Assembly (NCBI GenBank): GCA_021805865.1
Contig: JAJZDX010000006.1
Location: 102,391-166,390 of the forward strand
Length of the DNA stretch: 64,000 nucleotides
Origin: Pseudomonadota bacterium
GTDB lineage: Bacteria; Pseudomonadota; Gammaproteobacteria; Steroidobacterales; Steroidobacteraceae
Direction: 5' to 3'
The position numbers were made by a program, and so were the translations under genes. Every line of letters starts with the position of its first letter. Position 1 is the stretch's first letter. Below are positions 44,397 through 54,736 of the stretch, one piece after another. The notes below the pieces were generated by a model. The model was not told where the DNA came from and did no database searches. It worked only from the letters and a program-made list of their open reading frames with translations.

Positions 44397-45566
44397 ATGA
44401 TGCCGCGGCGCAGCAAGCTTCCCGATGTCGGCACGACGATCTTCACCGTCATGTCGCGCCGGTCCCGCGAGCTCGGCGCGCTCAATCTCGGCCAGGGGTT
44501 CCCGGACTACGACATCGACCCGAGGCTGGCGGAGCTCGTGGGGCAGGCCATGCGCGAGGGGCACAACCAGTACGCGCCCATGGAGGGCCTCACGGAGCTG
44601 CGGGAAGGCATCGCGCGCAAGCTCGCGCGGAGTTACGGACTCACCTTCGATCCGCACTGCGAGATCACGGTGACGCTCGGGGCCACCGAGGCCATCTATT
44701 CCGCCATCCAGGCGGTCGCGGGACCCGGCGACGAAGTGATCGTGTTCGATCCGGCGTATGACTCCTACGAGCCCGCCGTGCGCCTCGCCGGCGCACGGTG
44801 CGTCCGCCTGCCGCTCACGCCGCCGCGGTTCCGCTATGACTGGGACCGCGTGCGCGCGGCCATCAACGCGCGCACGCGCTTGATCCTGTTCAACTCGCCG
44901 CACAATCCGGCGTGCACGACCGCCACGGCCGAGGATCTGGATGAGCTGGCCGCAGCGACCCGCGGGCACGACATCGCCGTGTTGTCGGACGAGGTCTATG
45001 AGCACATGGTGTTCGACGGCCGCGCTCACGCGTCCGTACTCACCCACACGGAGCTGCGCGAGAGGAGCCTCGCCGTATTCTCCTTCGGCAAGACGCTGCA
45101 TGCTACGGGACTGCGGGTCGGCTACTGCGTCGCCCCGGCGCCCCTGAGCGCAGAGCTGCGCAAGATCCACCAATTCAACACGTTCAGCATCGCCAATCCG
45201 CTGCAACACGCGATTGCTGCGTATCTTGCCGAGAGGCCCGACACCGGGCGGGATCTGCCCGGATTCTTTCAGGCCAAGCGCGACCGGCTGCGCGCGGGGC
45301 TTGCGGACTGCGGCTTCTCGCTGCCGCCGGCGCAAGGGACGTTCTTTCAGCTCCTCGAGTTCGGCGAGCTGTGCCCGCCGGGGGATGTGGAGTTCGCCGA
45401 GCGCACGCTGACCGAGGCCAAGGTCGCCACCATCCCGCTCTCGCCCTTCTACGCCGAGCCGCCCGAGCTCTCGGTGGTGCGGCTGTGCATCGCCAAGCGC
45501 GATGACACGCTCGACCGGGCCGCTGAGCGGCTCGCGCAGCTCGCCGAACGGCTGGGCCGGGCCTGA
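44397..45566 (+). CDS. PLP-dependent aminotransferase, YbdL/methionine aminotransferase type
   Basis: Class I/II aminotransferase of 389 aa. The start region LGALNLGQGFPDYDIDPRL is diagnostic of the YbdL/kynurenine aminotransferase subgroup, with NQYAPMEGLTELREGI, ATEAIYSAIQAV and the Schiff-base lysine in VFSFGKTLHATGLRVGY (about residue 235). E. coli YbdL acts on methionine, histidine and phenylalanine with 2-oxo-4-methylthiobutyrate, as in methionine salvage. Two ATGs (44397, 44400) start the frame. The exact amino donor is uncertain. Confidence 0.86.
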   Translation: MMPRRSKLPDVGTTIFTVMSRRSRELGALNLGQGFPDYDIDPRLAELVGQAMREGHNQYAPMEGLTELREGIARKLARSYGLTFDPHCEITVTLGATEAIYSAIQAVAGPGDEVIVFDPAYDSYEPAVRLAGARCVRLPLTPPRFRYDWDRVRAAINARTRLILFNSPHNPACTTATAEDLDELAAATRGHDIAVLSDEVYEHMVFDGRAHASVLTHTELRERSLAVFSFGKTLHATGLRVGYCVAPAPLSAELRKIHQFNTFSIANPLQHAIAAYLAERPDTGRDLPGFFQAKRDRLRAGLADCGFSLPPAQGTFFQLLEFGELCPPGDVEFAERTLTEAKVATIPLSPFYAEPPELSVVRLCIAKRDDTLDRAAERLAQLAERLGRA

Positions 45567-45621
45567 GCCGCGCGCGGCGAGGCGGATCGAGTCCCGGGCG
45601 AGCCCCCGGCCGAGAGGCGGA

Positions 45622-45822
45622 TCAGCGCCGGAAGATCCACGCGAGGACCGAGATCACCAGGCTGAGCAGCAGCATGGTGGTGATCGGGAAGAAGAACTGA
45701 AACCCGGGCCGGTCGATGACGATGTCACCCGGCAGCTTGAACAGCGGCAGGCGCCTGACCCATGGCCAGGCGAGGCCGATCAGGATCAGCGCGGCGCCGA
45801 GAACGATGAGGATGCGGCTCAT
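45622..45822 (-). CDS. DUF2905-family small membrane protein
   Basis: A 66-aa protein of two hydrophobic helices separated by the conserved loop LPLFKLPGDIVIDRPGFQF, the hallmark of DUF2905 (often 65-75 aa). The function is unknown; it is widespread next to unrelated genes. It reads toward the convergent aminotransferase gene and lies 106 bp downstream of the aceK stop, with the palindromic element in between. Confidence 0.85.
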   Translation of the reverse strand: MSRILIVLGAALILIGLAWPWVRRLPLFKLPGDIVIDRPGFQFFFPITTMLLLSLVISVLAWIFRR

Positions 45823-45860
45823 GGGCGGCAGTCTACCTGCTGGCGGTCGGCGAACACAAA

Positions 45861-45915
45861 ATCGCCCGGAGCGATCCTCGAGCGCGAGGCACGGGCCCGG
45901 CCGGATTTCGGCCCG
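45861..45915. repeat. Second copy of the three-hairpin palindromic element
   Basis: Hairpins ATCGC/GCGAT (45861-45865 with 45871-45875), CCTCG/CGAGG (45876-45880 with 45885-45889) and CGGGCC/GGCCCG (45892-45897 with 45910-45915). The first core differs by one base from that inside cydC (9425-9439); the rest diverges in sequence but keeps the three-hairpin plan. It fills most of the aceK-DUF2905 gap and may act as a transcription or processing barrier. Confidence 0.55.
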
Positions 45916-45928
45916 CGGGCAATTCCCA

Positions 45929-47681
45929 TCACGCCGCGCCGCTCGCCATGCGGACGCGGTAGGGGTGATAGGGCAGCACTTCGAGCACTTCCCCGTCGGC
46001 GAGGCGCTGCTGCACCCTGCGCCAGTAGGCGGCGGTGAAGATCTCCCCGTGCGTGCGCAACAGGCAGGCGCGCTGGGATTCGTCGAAGGCGAGGAAGTTG
46101 AGGAAGGTCTCGGGGAAGATGTCGTGCTCGCCCACGTAGAACCAGGCTTCGGCGCGCATCTCGTCCTCGGGATTGGTCGGCTGCGGCAGATCGCGGAAGC
46201 GGCAGTCCGTCACCCGGCAGAGCTCGTCGTAGTCGTAGAAGATGACTCGTCCGTGGCGGGTGACGCCGAAGTTCTTCGGCAGCAGATCGCCCGGGAAGAT
46301 GTTGGTGTTGGCAAGATCGCGGATGCACTGGCCGTAATCGAGCGCGGCCTGCTCGGCCGCCGCCGGCGAAGCCGTGCGCAGGTACAGATTGAGCGGGATC
46401 ATCCGCCGCTCGATGTACAGATGGTCGAAGTCGAGGTACTCGCCATCCTCGCGCACCGTGAGCGCCGTCTCCCCGAGCAGCTCCTCGAGCAGCTCCGGGG
46501 CGAACAGACGCTTGGGCAGGCGCAGCCGGCGGAACTCCTGGGCATCGACCAGCCGTCCGGCGCGATCGTGCTTGTACACGAGCTGATATTTCGCGAGCAC
46601 ATCCTCGCGTGCCACGCTCTTGGGATACGGGAACCGATCGCGAATGACCTTGAAGACGACCGCGAGCGACGGCAGGGTGAAGCACACCATGACCAGTCCC
46701 TTCTCGCCGGGGGCGGGGACGAAGCGATCCTCGGTCCTCTCCAGGTGGCGCATGATCTCGCGGTAGCGCTCGGTCTTGCCCTGCTTGGCCCGGCCCAGCA
46801 TGGTGAACAGCTCGCTCACCGGCTTGCCGGGCAGCAGGGATTTCAGGAATGCGACCGCCTCATCGACGCGGTCGAGGTCCGCGTGGAAATAGGATCGTGA
46901 GACGCTGAAGACGATACTGACGTCACCCTCGGCCATCATCACGGCATCGACCATCAGGCCGCCGTCGGAATTCTTCAGCGCCATGACCAGCGGGATGCAC
47001 GCCCCGGGGCCGATGATCCGCCCGACGATGTAGGCGCGGGATAACTGGTAGAACACCGGCCGGATCACCTCGATCCGGTGGACGCCGTCGTTCCCGCCCA
47101 GGCCTGCCAGGTGGCGCCGCACCTCGGCGGTGACGTGGCGGATGCTGCCGTCGAGGTCCTTCCACGGTGTGCGGAAGCGCACGTCGCCCAGGAGGTCCTC
47201 GATCAGCAGTGGCAGGGATCCGTGGTTGATGTAGGTGTTGGTGACGACAGTCGAGGTGGCGTTCGCCAAAGGATCGAGATCGGTGCCGACGAACTCTATG
47301 TCGGGCGCGACGCCTATGGTGCCGGAGAGCCGGCGGCTGACGGAGCTGAAATAGGTCTTGGGGAACTCCGCGTCCGGGAGCCGTGCGACGCGTGTGGCGA
47401 AGGCGGCGCGGATCTCGCGCCACAGGGCGCGCTCGCTCGCGCGCTCGCCGAGCAGGTCACGAATCTCCGTGACGGTGTGGTCGACGAAAAGATCGTAGAG
47501 CTCGATGCGCTCGACGATGTCCTGCAGGCTGCCTTTCCAGTCGCGGTTGTCGAAGCGCAGCGGCGCCCGGCGGGTGATGGCCCGGAATTCCGCGTTGTAC
47601 CGCGCGAACGCCTCGGCGATGCGGCGGGCGCAGTCCTGCGCCGCCGCACGCCGAAGGCCGTCATCGGCTGCGATACGTCCC

Positions 47682-47707
<26 letters not shown>
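45929..47707 (-). CDS. aceK: Isocitrate dehydrogenase kinase/phosphatase
   Basis: Bifunctional enzyme that phosphorylates and dephosphorylates isocitrate dehydrogenase, setting flux between the TCA cycle and glyoxylate bypass. The 592-aa length matches E. coli AceK (578). Typical stretches include [59 protein letters not shown] and [21 protein letters not shown], the last holding the catalytic Asp and metal ligand. Start GTG 47707 overlaps icd by 26 nt. Adjacency to icd, its substrate, and not to aceB/aceA, is unusual. The glyoxylate bypass genes are not in this window. Confidence 0.95.
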
Positions 47708-48989
<1,282 letters not shown>

Positions 48990-49332
48990 TGCGGACTCCT
49001 TAAGTGTCGAGAGGGATTCGCTGCGGCGTGAATCTGAGCGGATCAATAATCCTAGCATGCGCCTTTCTCTGGCGGGGCCGGGAAACTGAGCCGGATCAGG
49101 TCATGCGCGTGAATCGCGCGAGCACTGCAAGCACGGCATCCCGAGAGAGCCGACAGGCCGGCTGCGCAATGCGCCGCAGGCGAGCTGCAAGCCCGGCCGG
49201 CACATGCGTCATGCATGGCCGGCCGCCCGAAGCCAAGACACCGGGCCGGCCGCCCAAAGCGCCGAAGGCGTCTTTGGGCCAATGTATGAGACACTTGCCC
49301 GCATAACCATCTTTCTGGGGGTTCCCCGAATC
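48990..49332. other. Gene-free region between divergent icd and an APC permease
   Basis: About 340 bp, G+C-rich, with imperfect direct repeats GGCCGGCCGCCCGAAG (from about 49218) and GGCCGGCCGCCCAAAG (from about 49244), and a hairpin-forming stretch around 49270. Plus-strand frames exist but have no convincing start site. It presumably holds both promoters; none could be pinned down. Confidence 0.5.
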
Positions 49333-50820
49333 ATGAATGATGTCACCGAGAGGGAGGTTCCGGAGGCGGCGGCCGGGAATTCCTTGCTACGCAAGCTTTT
49401 TGCGGTGCACCCGGTCGTGGCCCCCGAGCGCTCGGGGGCCGAGCGCCTTCGCCAGACACTGTCCGTCTGGGCGCTGATGGCGATCGGGATCGGAGCCACC
49501 ATCGGTACCGGAATTTTCGTCCTCACGGGAACCGTGGCGGCCAACGAGTCCGGACCCGCCATCACCCTCTCGCTGATGATCGCGGCCTTTGGCAGCGGGC
49601 TGGCGGCGCTGTGCTATGCGGAGTTCGCCGCGTTCCTGCCTGTGCCGGGCAGCGCCTACAGCTACACCTACGCCACGCTTGGGGAAGTGGTGGCATGGTT
49701 CATTGGGTGGAATCTGCTGCTCGAGTACGGCATCTCGGCCTCGGCGGTGGCGGTGAGCTGGTCGGCATACGTGGTGAACTTGCTGGCCGAGGTGCACATC
49801 CATTTGCCGGCCGACTGGATCAATGCCCCGTTCGCGCAGAACGCCGCCGGGCACCTGGTGGCCACCGGGGCGATCATCAATGTGCCCGCGATGCTGATCG
49901 TGTTGGCATTGAGCGCGTTGTGCTATGTCGGCATCCAGGAGACCGCCCGTGCCACCAATTTCATGGTGGCACTGAAGGTGGCGGTGATCGTGATCTTCAT
50001 CGTGGCGGGGTTGAAGTTCGTGAACCCCGCGAACTGGCATCCCTACATTCCGCCCAACACGGGAACCTTCGGGCACTTCGGCTGGACCGGCGTGCTGCAG
50101 GGGGCGGGGATCATCTTCTTCTCCTACGTGGGGTTCGACACGGCCTCGACGACAGCGCTCGAGGCTCGCAATCCCCAGCGCGACCTGCCGCTCGGAATCA
50201 TCGGCACGCTGGTGATCTCCACGCTGCTCTACGTGGCGATGGCGGCGGCGATCACCGGGATGGTGCCGTATTTCAAGCTCAACGTCGCCGAGCCGGTGGC
50301 GGCGGCGCTCGATGCGCATCCGGCGCTCTCGTGGCTGGGGGTGTTTCTGAAGCTCGGCATCATCGCCGGGATGACCTCGGTGATTCTCACCTCGATCCTG
50401 GGGCAACCGAGGATCCTGCTGTCGATGGCCGATGACGGGCTGTTGCCGCCGGCGATGAGCCGCTGCCACCGGCGCTTCAAGACCCCGCACGTGGCTACCG
50501 CGATCACCGGGATCGGGGCGGCGCTCATCGCCGGGGTGTTTCCGCTCGATGTGCTCGCGGACCTGATCTCCATCGGAATCCTGCTCGCTTTCGCGGTGGT
50601 ATGCATCGGGGTGCTGGTGATGCGCCACACCCGGCCGGAGGTGCACCGTCCGTTTCGCGTGCCCGCGGCCAGGCTCCTTTGTCCGTTGGGGGGAGTGGTG
50701 TGCCTCGGCATGACGTATTTTCTGTCCGACGCCACCTGGATTCGCCTGGTCGTCTGGACCGCGGTGGGCGGAGCCATCTACGTCTTCTATGGCTTCAAGC
50801 ACAGCAAGCAGCGGTCCTGA
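49333..50820 (+). CDS. APC-family amino acid/polyamine permease (CAT-like)
   Basis: Twelve-helix or longer inner-membrane transporter of about 495 aa. Landmarks: the substrate loop in TM1 (AIGIGATIGTGIFVLTGT), AALCYAEFAAFLPVPGSAYSY in TM2-3, and the TM6-8 stretch GAGIIFFSYVGFDTASTTALEARNPQRDLP, as in cationic amino-acid transporters of the YfnA/CAT type. Start ATG 49333 is moderate (no clear SD); ATG 49285 is the main alternative. It is 2 nt upstream of agmatine deiminase, so uptake of agmatine, arginine or a related amine is a fair inference. Confidence 0.85.
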   Translation: MNDVTEREVPEAAAGNSLLRKLFAVHPVVAPERSGAERLRQTLSVWALMAIGIGATIGTGIFVLTGTVAANESGPAITLSLMIAAFGSGLAALCYAEFAAFLPVPGSAYSYTYATLGEVVAWFIGWNLLLEYGISASAVAVSWSAYVVNLLAEVHIHLPADWINAPFAQNAAGHLVATGAIINVPAMLIVLALSALCYVGIQETARATNFMVALKVAVIVIFIVAGLKFVNPANWHPYIPPNTGTFGHFGWTGVLQGAGIIFFSYVGFDTASTTALEARNPQRDLPLGIIGTLVISTLLYVAMAAAITGMVPYFKLNVAEPVAAALDAHPALSWLGVFLKLGIIAGMTSVILTSILGQPRILLSMADDGLLPPAMSRCHRRFKTPHVATAITGIGAALIAGVFPLDVLADLISIGILLAFAVVCIGVLVMRHTRPEVHRPFRVPAARLLCPLGGVVCLGMTYFLSDATWIRLVVWTAVGGAIYVFYGFKHSKQRS

Positions 50821-50822
50821 GC

Positions 50823-51965
50823 ATGACCTGCGAGACCGGCGCCCTGCCGGGCACCCCCGCCGCCGACGGCTGGTGGATGCCGGCGGAATTCGAGCCGCAT
50901 GCCGGATGTTGGATGTTGTGGCCGGAGCGGCCGGACAACTGGCGCGAGGGGGCGCGTCCGGCCCAGGCAGCCTTCCTCGCCGTGGCCGAGGCCATTGGCC
51001 GATTCGAGAAAGTCAGCGTCGGCGTCTCGGCCGGGCACCGGGAGACGGCCCGCGCGATGCTGCCATCGCACGTGGACGTGCTGACACTGCCGCACGATGA
51101 CTGTTGGATGAGGGACGTCGGACCGACCTACGTGGTGAGCGAGCGGCCGGGGTTGCGGGGCGTGCACTGGCGATTCAACGCCTGGGGAGGTCTGGAGGAA
51201 GGGCTCTATCACCCCTGGGATCGCGATGAGCGTGTCGGGGCCGAGGTCCTCGCGTGCGAGCGGCGGGAGCGCTACCGTGCGCCCATCGTCCTCGAGGGCG
51301 GCGCCGTCCACGTGGACGGTGAAGGCACGGCGCTGCTCGTGAAACAGTGCGTCCTCAACCCCAATCGCAACCCCGGCATGACCGGAGAGCGCATGGAGAT
51401 GCTGTTGCGGGAGTATCTCGGCGTGAGCTGCTTCATCTGGCTCGACCGAGGCGTATTCAACGACGAGACCGACGGGCACATCGACAACCTGGCCTGCTTC
51501 GTCGCGCCCGGCAAGGTGTGCCTCACCTGGACCGATGACGCTGCGGATCCCCAACACGCTGTTTCGTGCGCGGCGTGGGAGCGGTTGACCGAGGCGCGTG
51601 ATGCGCGGGGCCGCAGGCTGGAGGTCACGAAGCTGCCCATGCCGGGGCCGCTGCACATGACGGAGCAAGAGGCGCGGGGTCTCGCGCCCGCCGAGAGCTG
51701 CAAGCCGCGCAGGGCCGGTGACCGGATGGCCGGCAGCTACGTGAATTTCTACTTCGCCAACGGGGGCCTCGTCATGCCGCTGTTGGATCCGCGTACCGAT
51801 GCGCTCGCGGCGGATCGCCTGAAGCGGCTCTGTCCGGGGCGGCATGTGGTCGGGGTGCCGGCGCGTGAGATCCTGCTGGGCGGGGGCGGCATTCACTGCA
51901 TCACCCAGCAGGTGCCGGACCCGCTGGCGAAGCGGGTGAATCCCAAGCATCCGGCGAAGGCGTGA
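50823..51965 (+). CDS. aguA: Agmatine deiminase
   Basis: Hydrolyses agmatine to N-carbamoylputrescine and ammonia. The 380-aa protein of the guanidine-modifying superfamily has WWMPAEFEPHAGCWMLWPERPDNW near the start, DDCWMRDVGPTYVV near residue 95, ALEGG-like IVLEGGAVHVDGEG near residue 160, NDETDGHIDNLACFV and the catalytic cysteine in GGGGIHCITQQVP near residue 360. It directly follows the permease. No N-carbamoylputrescine amidase (aguB) is in the window, so that step must be elsewhere. With the Puu genes it outlines agmatine to putrescine to GABA. Confidence 0.94.
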   Translation: MTCETGALPGTPAADGWWMPAEFEPHAGCWMLWPERPDNWREGARPAQAAFLAVAEAIGRFEKVSVGVSAGHRETARAMLPSHVDVLTLPHDDCWMRDVGPTYVVSERPGLRGVHWRFNAWGGLEEGLYHPWDRDERVGAEVLACERRERYRAPIVLEGGAVHVDGEGTALLVKQCVLNPNRNPGMTGERMEMLLREYLGVSCFIWLDRGVFNDETDGHIDNLACFVAPGKVCLTWTDDAADPQHAVSCAAWERLTEARDARGRRLEVTKLPMPGPLHMTEQEARGLAPAESCKPRRAGDRMAGSYVNFYFANGGLVMPLLDPRTDALAADRLKRLCPGRHVVGVPAREILLGGGGIHCITQQVPDPLAKRVNPKHPAKA

Positions 51966-51990
51966 TCCGGCTCGCGGCCGGCGCTCGCCC

Positions 51991-52983
51991 TCAGGACTGC
52001 GCCGGAGCCGCCCTGCCGGTGCGCTGAATCAGTTCCGCGAAGCGTGCCGGATCGACATTGCCGCCCGAAACCACGATCCCCACGCGCTTGCCTCGGACGG
52101 GTACCCGGGCGGCGAAGGCCGCAGCCGCGGCCAGTGCGCCGGTGGCCTCAACGATGATTTTCAGGCGACCGGCGAAAAAGGCCATGGCCTCGATGAGCTC
52201 CGCGTCGCTCACCGTGACGATGTCGCGGACCAGGTCGCGGATCACGGGGAAAGTGAATTGTCCCAGGTGCTGTGTCTGGGCGCCGTCCGCGATGGTGTCG
52301 GGCGTGTCGATGTGCACGATATGCCCGGCGCGCAGGCTTCGTTGCCCGTCGTTCCCCGCCTGCGGCTCCACTCCGATCACTGCGCACCCGGGGCACAGGG
52401 CCTGCGCCGCCACCGCGCACCCCGCCAGCAGCCCTCCGCCACCGAGCGGTACCAGCAGCAGCTCGAGGCCGCCCGAGTCCTCGAAGAGTTCCTTGGCGGT
52501 CGTGCCCTGGCCGGCCATGACCTCGGGATGGTCGTAGGGAGGGATCAGGGCGAGTCCCCGCTCCTCGGCGAGGCGCCGGCCGATCGCCTCGCGATCCTCG
52601 CTGTAGCGGTCATAGAGCACCACCTCCCCGCCGTAGCCGCGGGTGGCCGCTGCTTTGATCTGCGGCGCATCTCGCGGCATGACAATCACCGCGCGGGTGC
52701 CGAGCAGGCGCGCAGCCAGGGCGATCGCCTGGGCATGATTCCCGGAGGAGAAGGCGACGACCCCGGCGGTGCGGCGGTCGGCATCCAGCCTGGCGATCGC
52801 GTTATATGCCCCGCGCAGCTTGAACGCGCCCGCGCGCTGGAAATTCTCGCACTTGAAGAACAGGCGCGCGCCGGTCATCGCATCGGCGCTGGCCGAGGTC
52901 AGCACCGGTGTGCGGTGCGCGACGCCCGAGAGCCGCATGTGTGCGGCCTCGATGTCGGCGAAGGAGAGGGCGAGCTCGCTCAT
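51991..52983 (-). CDS. Serine/threonine dehydratase-like PLP enzyme
   Basis: Fold-type II PLP enzyme, 330 aa, one domain (no ACT regulatory domain). The Schiff-base lysine is in FQRAGAFKLRGAYNAI near residue 58, SSGNHAQAIALAA forms the substrate loop, and the phosphate loop is PLGGGGLLAG near residue 190. The length and layout match catabolic TdcB, serine racemase and threo-3-hydroxyaspartate ammonia-lyase, which cannot be separated here. ATG 52983 begins the usual N-terminus; the open frame runs further upstream without similarity. It is convergent with aguA, 25 nt apart. Confidence 0.82.
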   Translation of the reverse strand: MSELALSFADIEAAHMRLSGVAHRTPVLTSASADAMTGARLFFKCENFQRAGAFKLRGAYNAIARLDADRRTAGVVAFSSGNHAQAIALAARLLGTRAVIVMPRDAPQIKAAATRGYGGEVVLYDRYSEDREAIGRRLAEERGLALIPPYDHPEVMAGQGTTAKELFEDSGGLELLLVPLGGGGLLAGCAVAAQALCPGCAVIGVEPQAGNDGQRSLRAGHIVHIDTPDTIADGAQTQHLGQFTFPVIRDLVRDIVTVSDAELIEAMAFFAGRLKIIVEATGALAAAAAFAARVPVRGKRVGIVVSGGNVDPARFAELIQRTGRAAPAQS

Positions 52984-53415
52984 GAGGTGCGGCGGATCGA
53001 TGGTAACACGGTTGGTAGATATACCGATGGCGGCTCGTGTGGCGCAGGCGGTACGCTTTGTCCAGCGCGGGGCCGGCCGATGTCTCGTTCCGCGCCGACG
53101 GAGGTTACGCTGCGCCGCTCGTTGCGCTGTGCCCGTTCCGTGGCCTACCGGGGCTCGCCCCGCTCGCCGGCCTGCCCTGCTGCGCGCAAGCCCGCGGTGT
53201 CCACCCGGGGACACTCGCTTGGTGCAGCGGTGCGAAGCCTCGCTGAATGACACCGCCTCGCTTGCGCGCAGAAGATCCGGGGCGGCAAGGGCAGGAGACG
53301 CTCTCTCGAAAGTGGGGTACGGCCCGCTCCGCTGGAGGGAGGAGGGCTGTAAATCCCTGAGCGTACACACATTTCACCTGTCGTGAGCATTCAAAGACGT
53401 AAGGAGAAGGGCGCT
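52984..53415. other. Gene-free region with hairpins
   Basis: About 430 bp without a convincing gene. It has a perfect hairpin GTGTCC-ACCCGG-GGACAC (53197-53214), a CTCCGCTGGAG hairpin near 53330 and a GGAGGGAGGAGGG run, similar in composition to the stem at 12459. The promoter of the minus-strand dehydratase and of the small gene at 53416 should be here; I cannot name either. Confidence 0.5.
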
Positions 53416-53613
53416 ATGCGACGCATGAGCTATGCTGAGAAGGCACGTGAGTGGGTGGTCGATTACAGCGCAGCCAGAGCGAAGGCGATCGAGTGGCTCG
53501 GCGACCGTTATCTGCTCGCCCGGCCGATCAAGCGCAGGAGCGCCGGCCAGAGCTATGGCATGGCAAGCCGGCCGGAGCAGGATCATGCGAGGCGGCTGCC
53601 CGGCCACATCTGA
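53416..53613 (+). CDS. Small hypothetical protein
   Basis: A 65-aa frame with a strong, well-spaced SD (AAGGAG, about 9 nt before ATG) and a moderately basic, helix-prone product (SYAEKAREWVVDYSAARAKA near the N-terminus, then LGDRYLLARPIKRR). I recognise no domain and see no membrane segment. The start signal is better than that of many real genes here, which is the main reason to include it. It stands alone ahead of a LysR gene, 121 bp upstream. Confidence 0.5.
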   Translation: MRRMSYAEKAREWVVDYSAARAKAIEWLGDRYLLARPIKRRSAGQSYGMASRPEQDHARRLPGHI

Positions 53614-53734
53614 TCACGGACGGCGCGGTGCGGCTTGAGGGCTCGCCGCCGGTCCGCTCTGACGACAGGTTGTTTTGGCGCTGGGGCGTGCGGGCGGCCG
53701 TGGCAGAATGGGTGCCGGTCCGCCACCCCATGCC

Positions 53735-54664
53735 ATGAATCTCAAACAACTCGAATACTTCGTGCGGGTTGCCGAGCTCGGCAGCTTCAGCCGCGCGGCC
53801 ATGATTCTCGATGTTGCGCAGCCGGCGCTCAGCCGCCAGGTGAGGCTCCTCGAAACCGATCTGCGTTGCGCGCTTTTGCAGCGCACGGGCCGCGGAGTGG
53901 TGCTGACCGAGGCGGGCAGGCGGCTGTTCGAGCGCAGCGTGGGCATCCTGCAGCTCGTACAACAGGCGCGCGAGGACCTGGAGGCGGGTCGGGAGGAGCC
54001 GGCGGGTCGCGTGACGATCGGCCTGCCGCCGAGCCTCGGGCGTCTGCTCACCCTGCCGCTCGCCGAGCGCTTCCGCGATCATCTGCCCAAGGCGCGTCTG
54101 GTCATCGTCGAGGGCCTCTCCACGCACCTCATCGAGTGGATCGCCACCGGACGGGTGGATCTCGCCCTGGCGCACAACCCGGAGGCCCAGCCCGCCATCG
54201 AAATCCAGCCCCTCCTCGATGAGCCGCTGTGCCTGATCAGTCCGGCTCGCGGCCGGCCGCGCCGCGCGGGGTTGCGAATCGAGCCGGCGGTGGCGTTTAC
54301 CGATCTGGCGCATCATCCCCTCGTGATCCCGGATCACACCCAGGCCATCCGCAGGCTGGTCGAGGCTCAGGCGGCTCTCTCGGGCCTGAAGCTCGCGATA
54401 GCCCTGGAAGTCTCGGGCGTGCCCGCGATTCTCGAGTTGGTGCGCGCCGGGTTCGGGTATGCGGTGCTCGGCGCCGGCGCCGTGCGGGCGGCTGCCGAGC
54501 CGCAAGCCTTCGTCATCCGCCCGATCGAGCGCCCTCGGCTGCTGAGCAAGCTGTGCCTGGCGGTGTCGGCGCACAAGCCGGCCACGCCGCTCATTCGCCA
54601 CGCCATGCGCATGCTCGATGAACTGACACGCCGGTGCGGCGGTCTACCCGATACCGGTCCCTGA
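53735..54664 (+). CDS. LysR-family transcriptional regulator (Nac/CynR-like)
   Basis: A 309-aa LysR regulator. The N-terminal winged helix is intact (LKQLEYFVRVAELGSFSRAA, then DVAQPALSRQVRLLE), followed by a linker helix and a periplasmic-binding-like effector domain from about residue 90. The start MNLKQLEYF is canonical; an earlier in-frame ATG has no similarity. It lies in the same direction as the aldo/keto reductase gene, 72 bp downstream, which may be its target or only a neighbour. The inducer is unknown. Confidence 0.9.
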   Translation: MNLKQLEYFVRVAELGSFSRAAMILDVAQPALSRQVRLLETDLRCALLQRTGRGVVLTEAGRRLFERSVGILQLVQQAREDLEAGREEPAGRVTIGLPPSLGRLLTLPLAERFRDHLPKARLVIVEGLSTHLIEWIATGRVDLALAHNPEAQPAIEIQPLLDEPLCLISPARGRPRRAGLRIEPAVAFTDLAHHPLVIPDHTQAIRRLVEAQAALSGLKLAIALEVSGVPAILELVRAGFGYAVLGAGAVRAAAEPQAFVIRPIERPRLLSKLCLAVSAHKPATPLIRHAMRMLDELTRRCGGLPDTGP

Positions 54665-54736
54665 TATCAGCTAGTGCGCGCGGCACTCTTCCCGAGGAGC
54701 CCGGTGCCGGCGAGAATCACATATTTCCCCCGCATT

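Noticed and set aside
49004..49306. Plus-strand frame between icd and the permease with a C...C.MHG pattern like phage HGG-type proteins
   Set aside because: Similarity is a few residues only, there is no good start signal, and composition follows the surrounding non-coding DNA.
53326..53375. tRNA-Tyr-like stretch (CTGTAAATCC with a preceding G-rich arm)
   Set aside because: No acceptor stem, no T-arm GGTTCGAATCC, and a mismatched anticodon stem; neither a tRNA nor a convincing relic.
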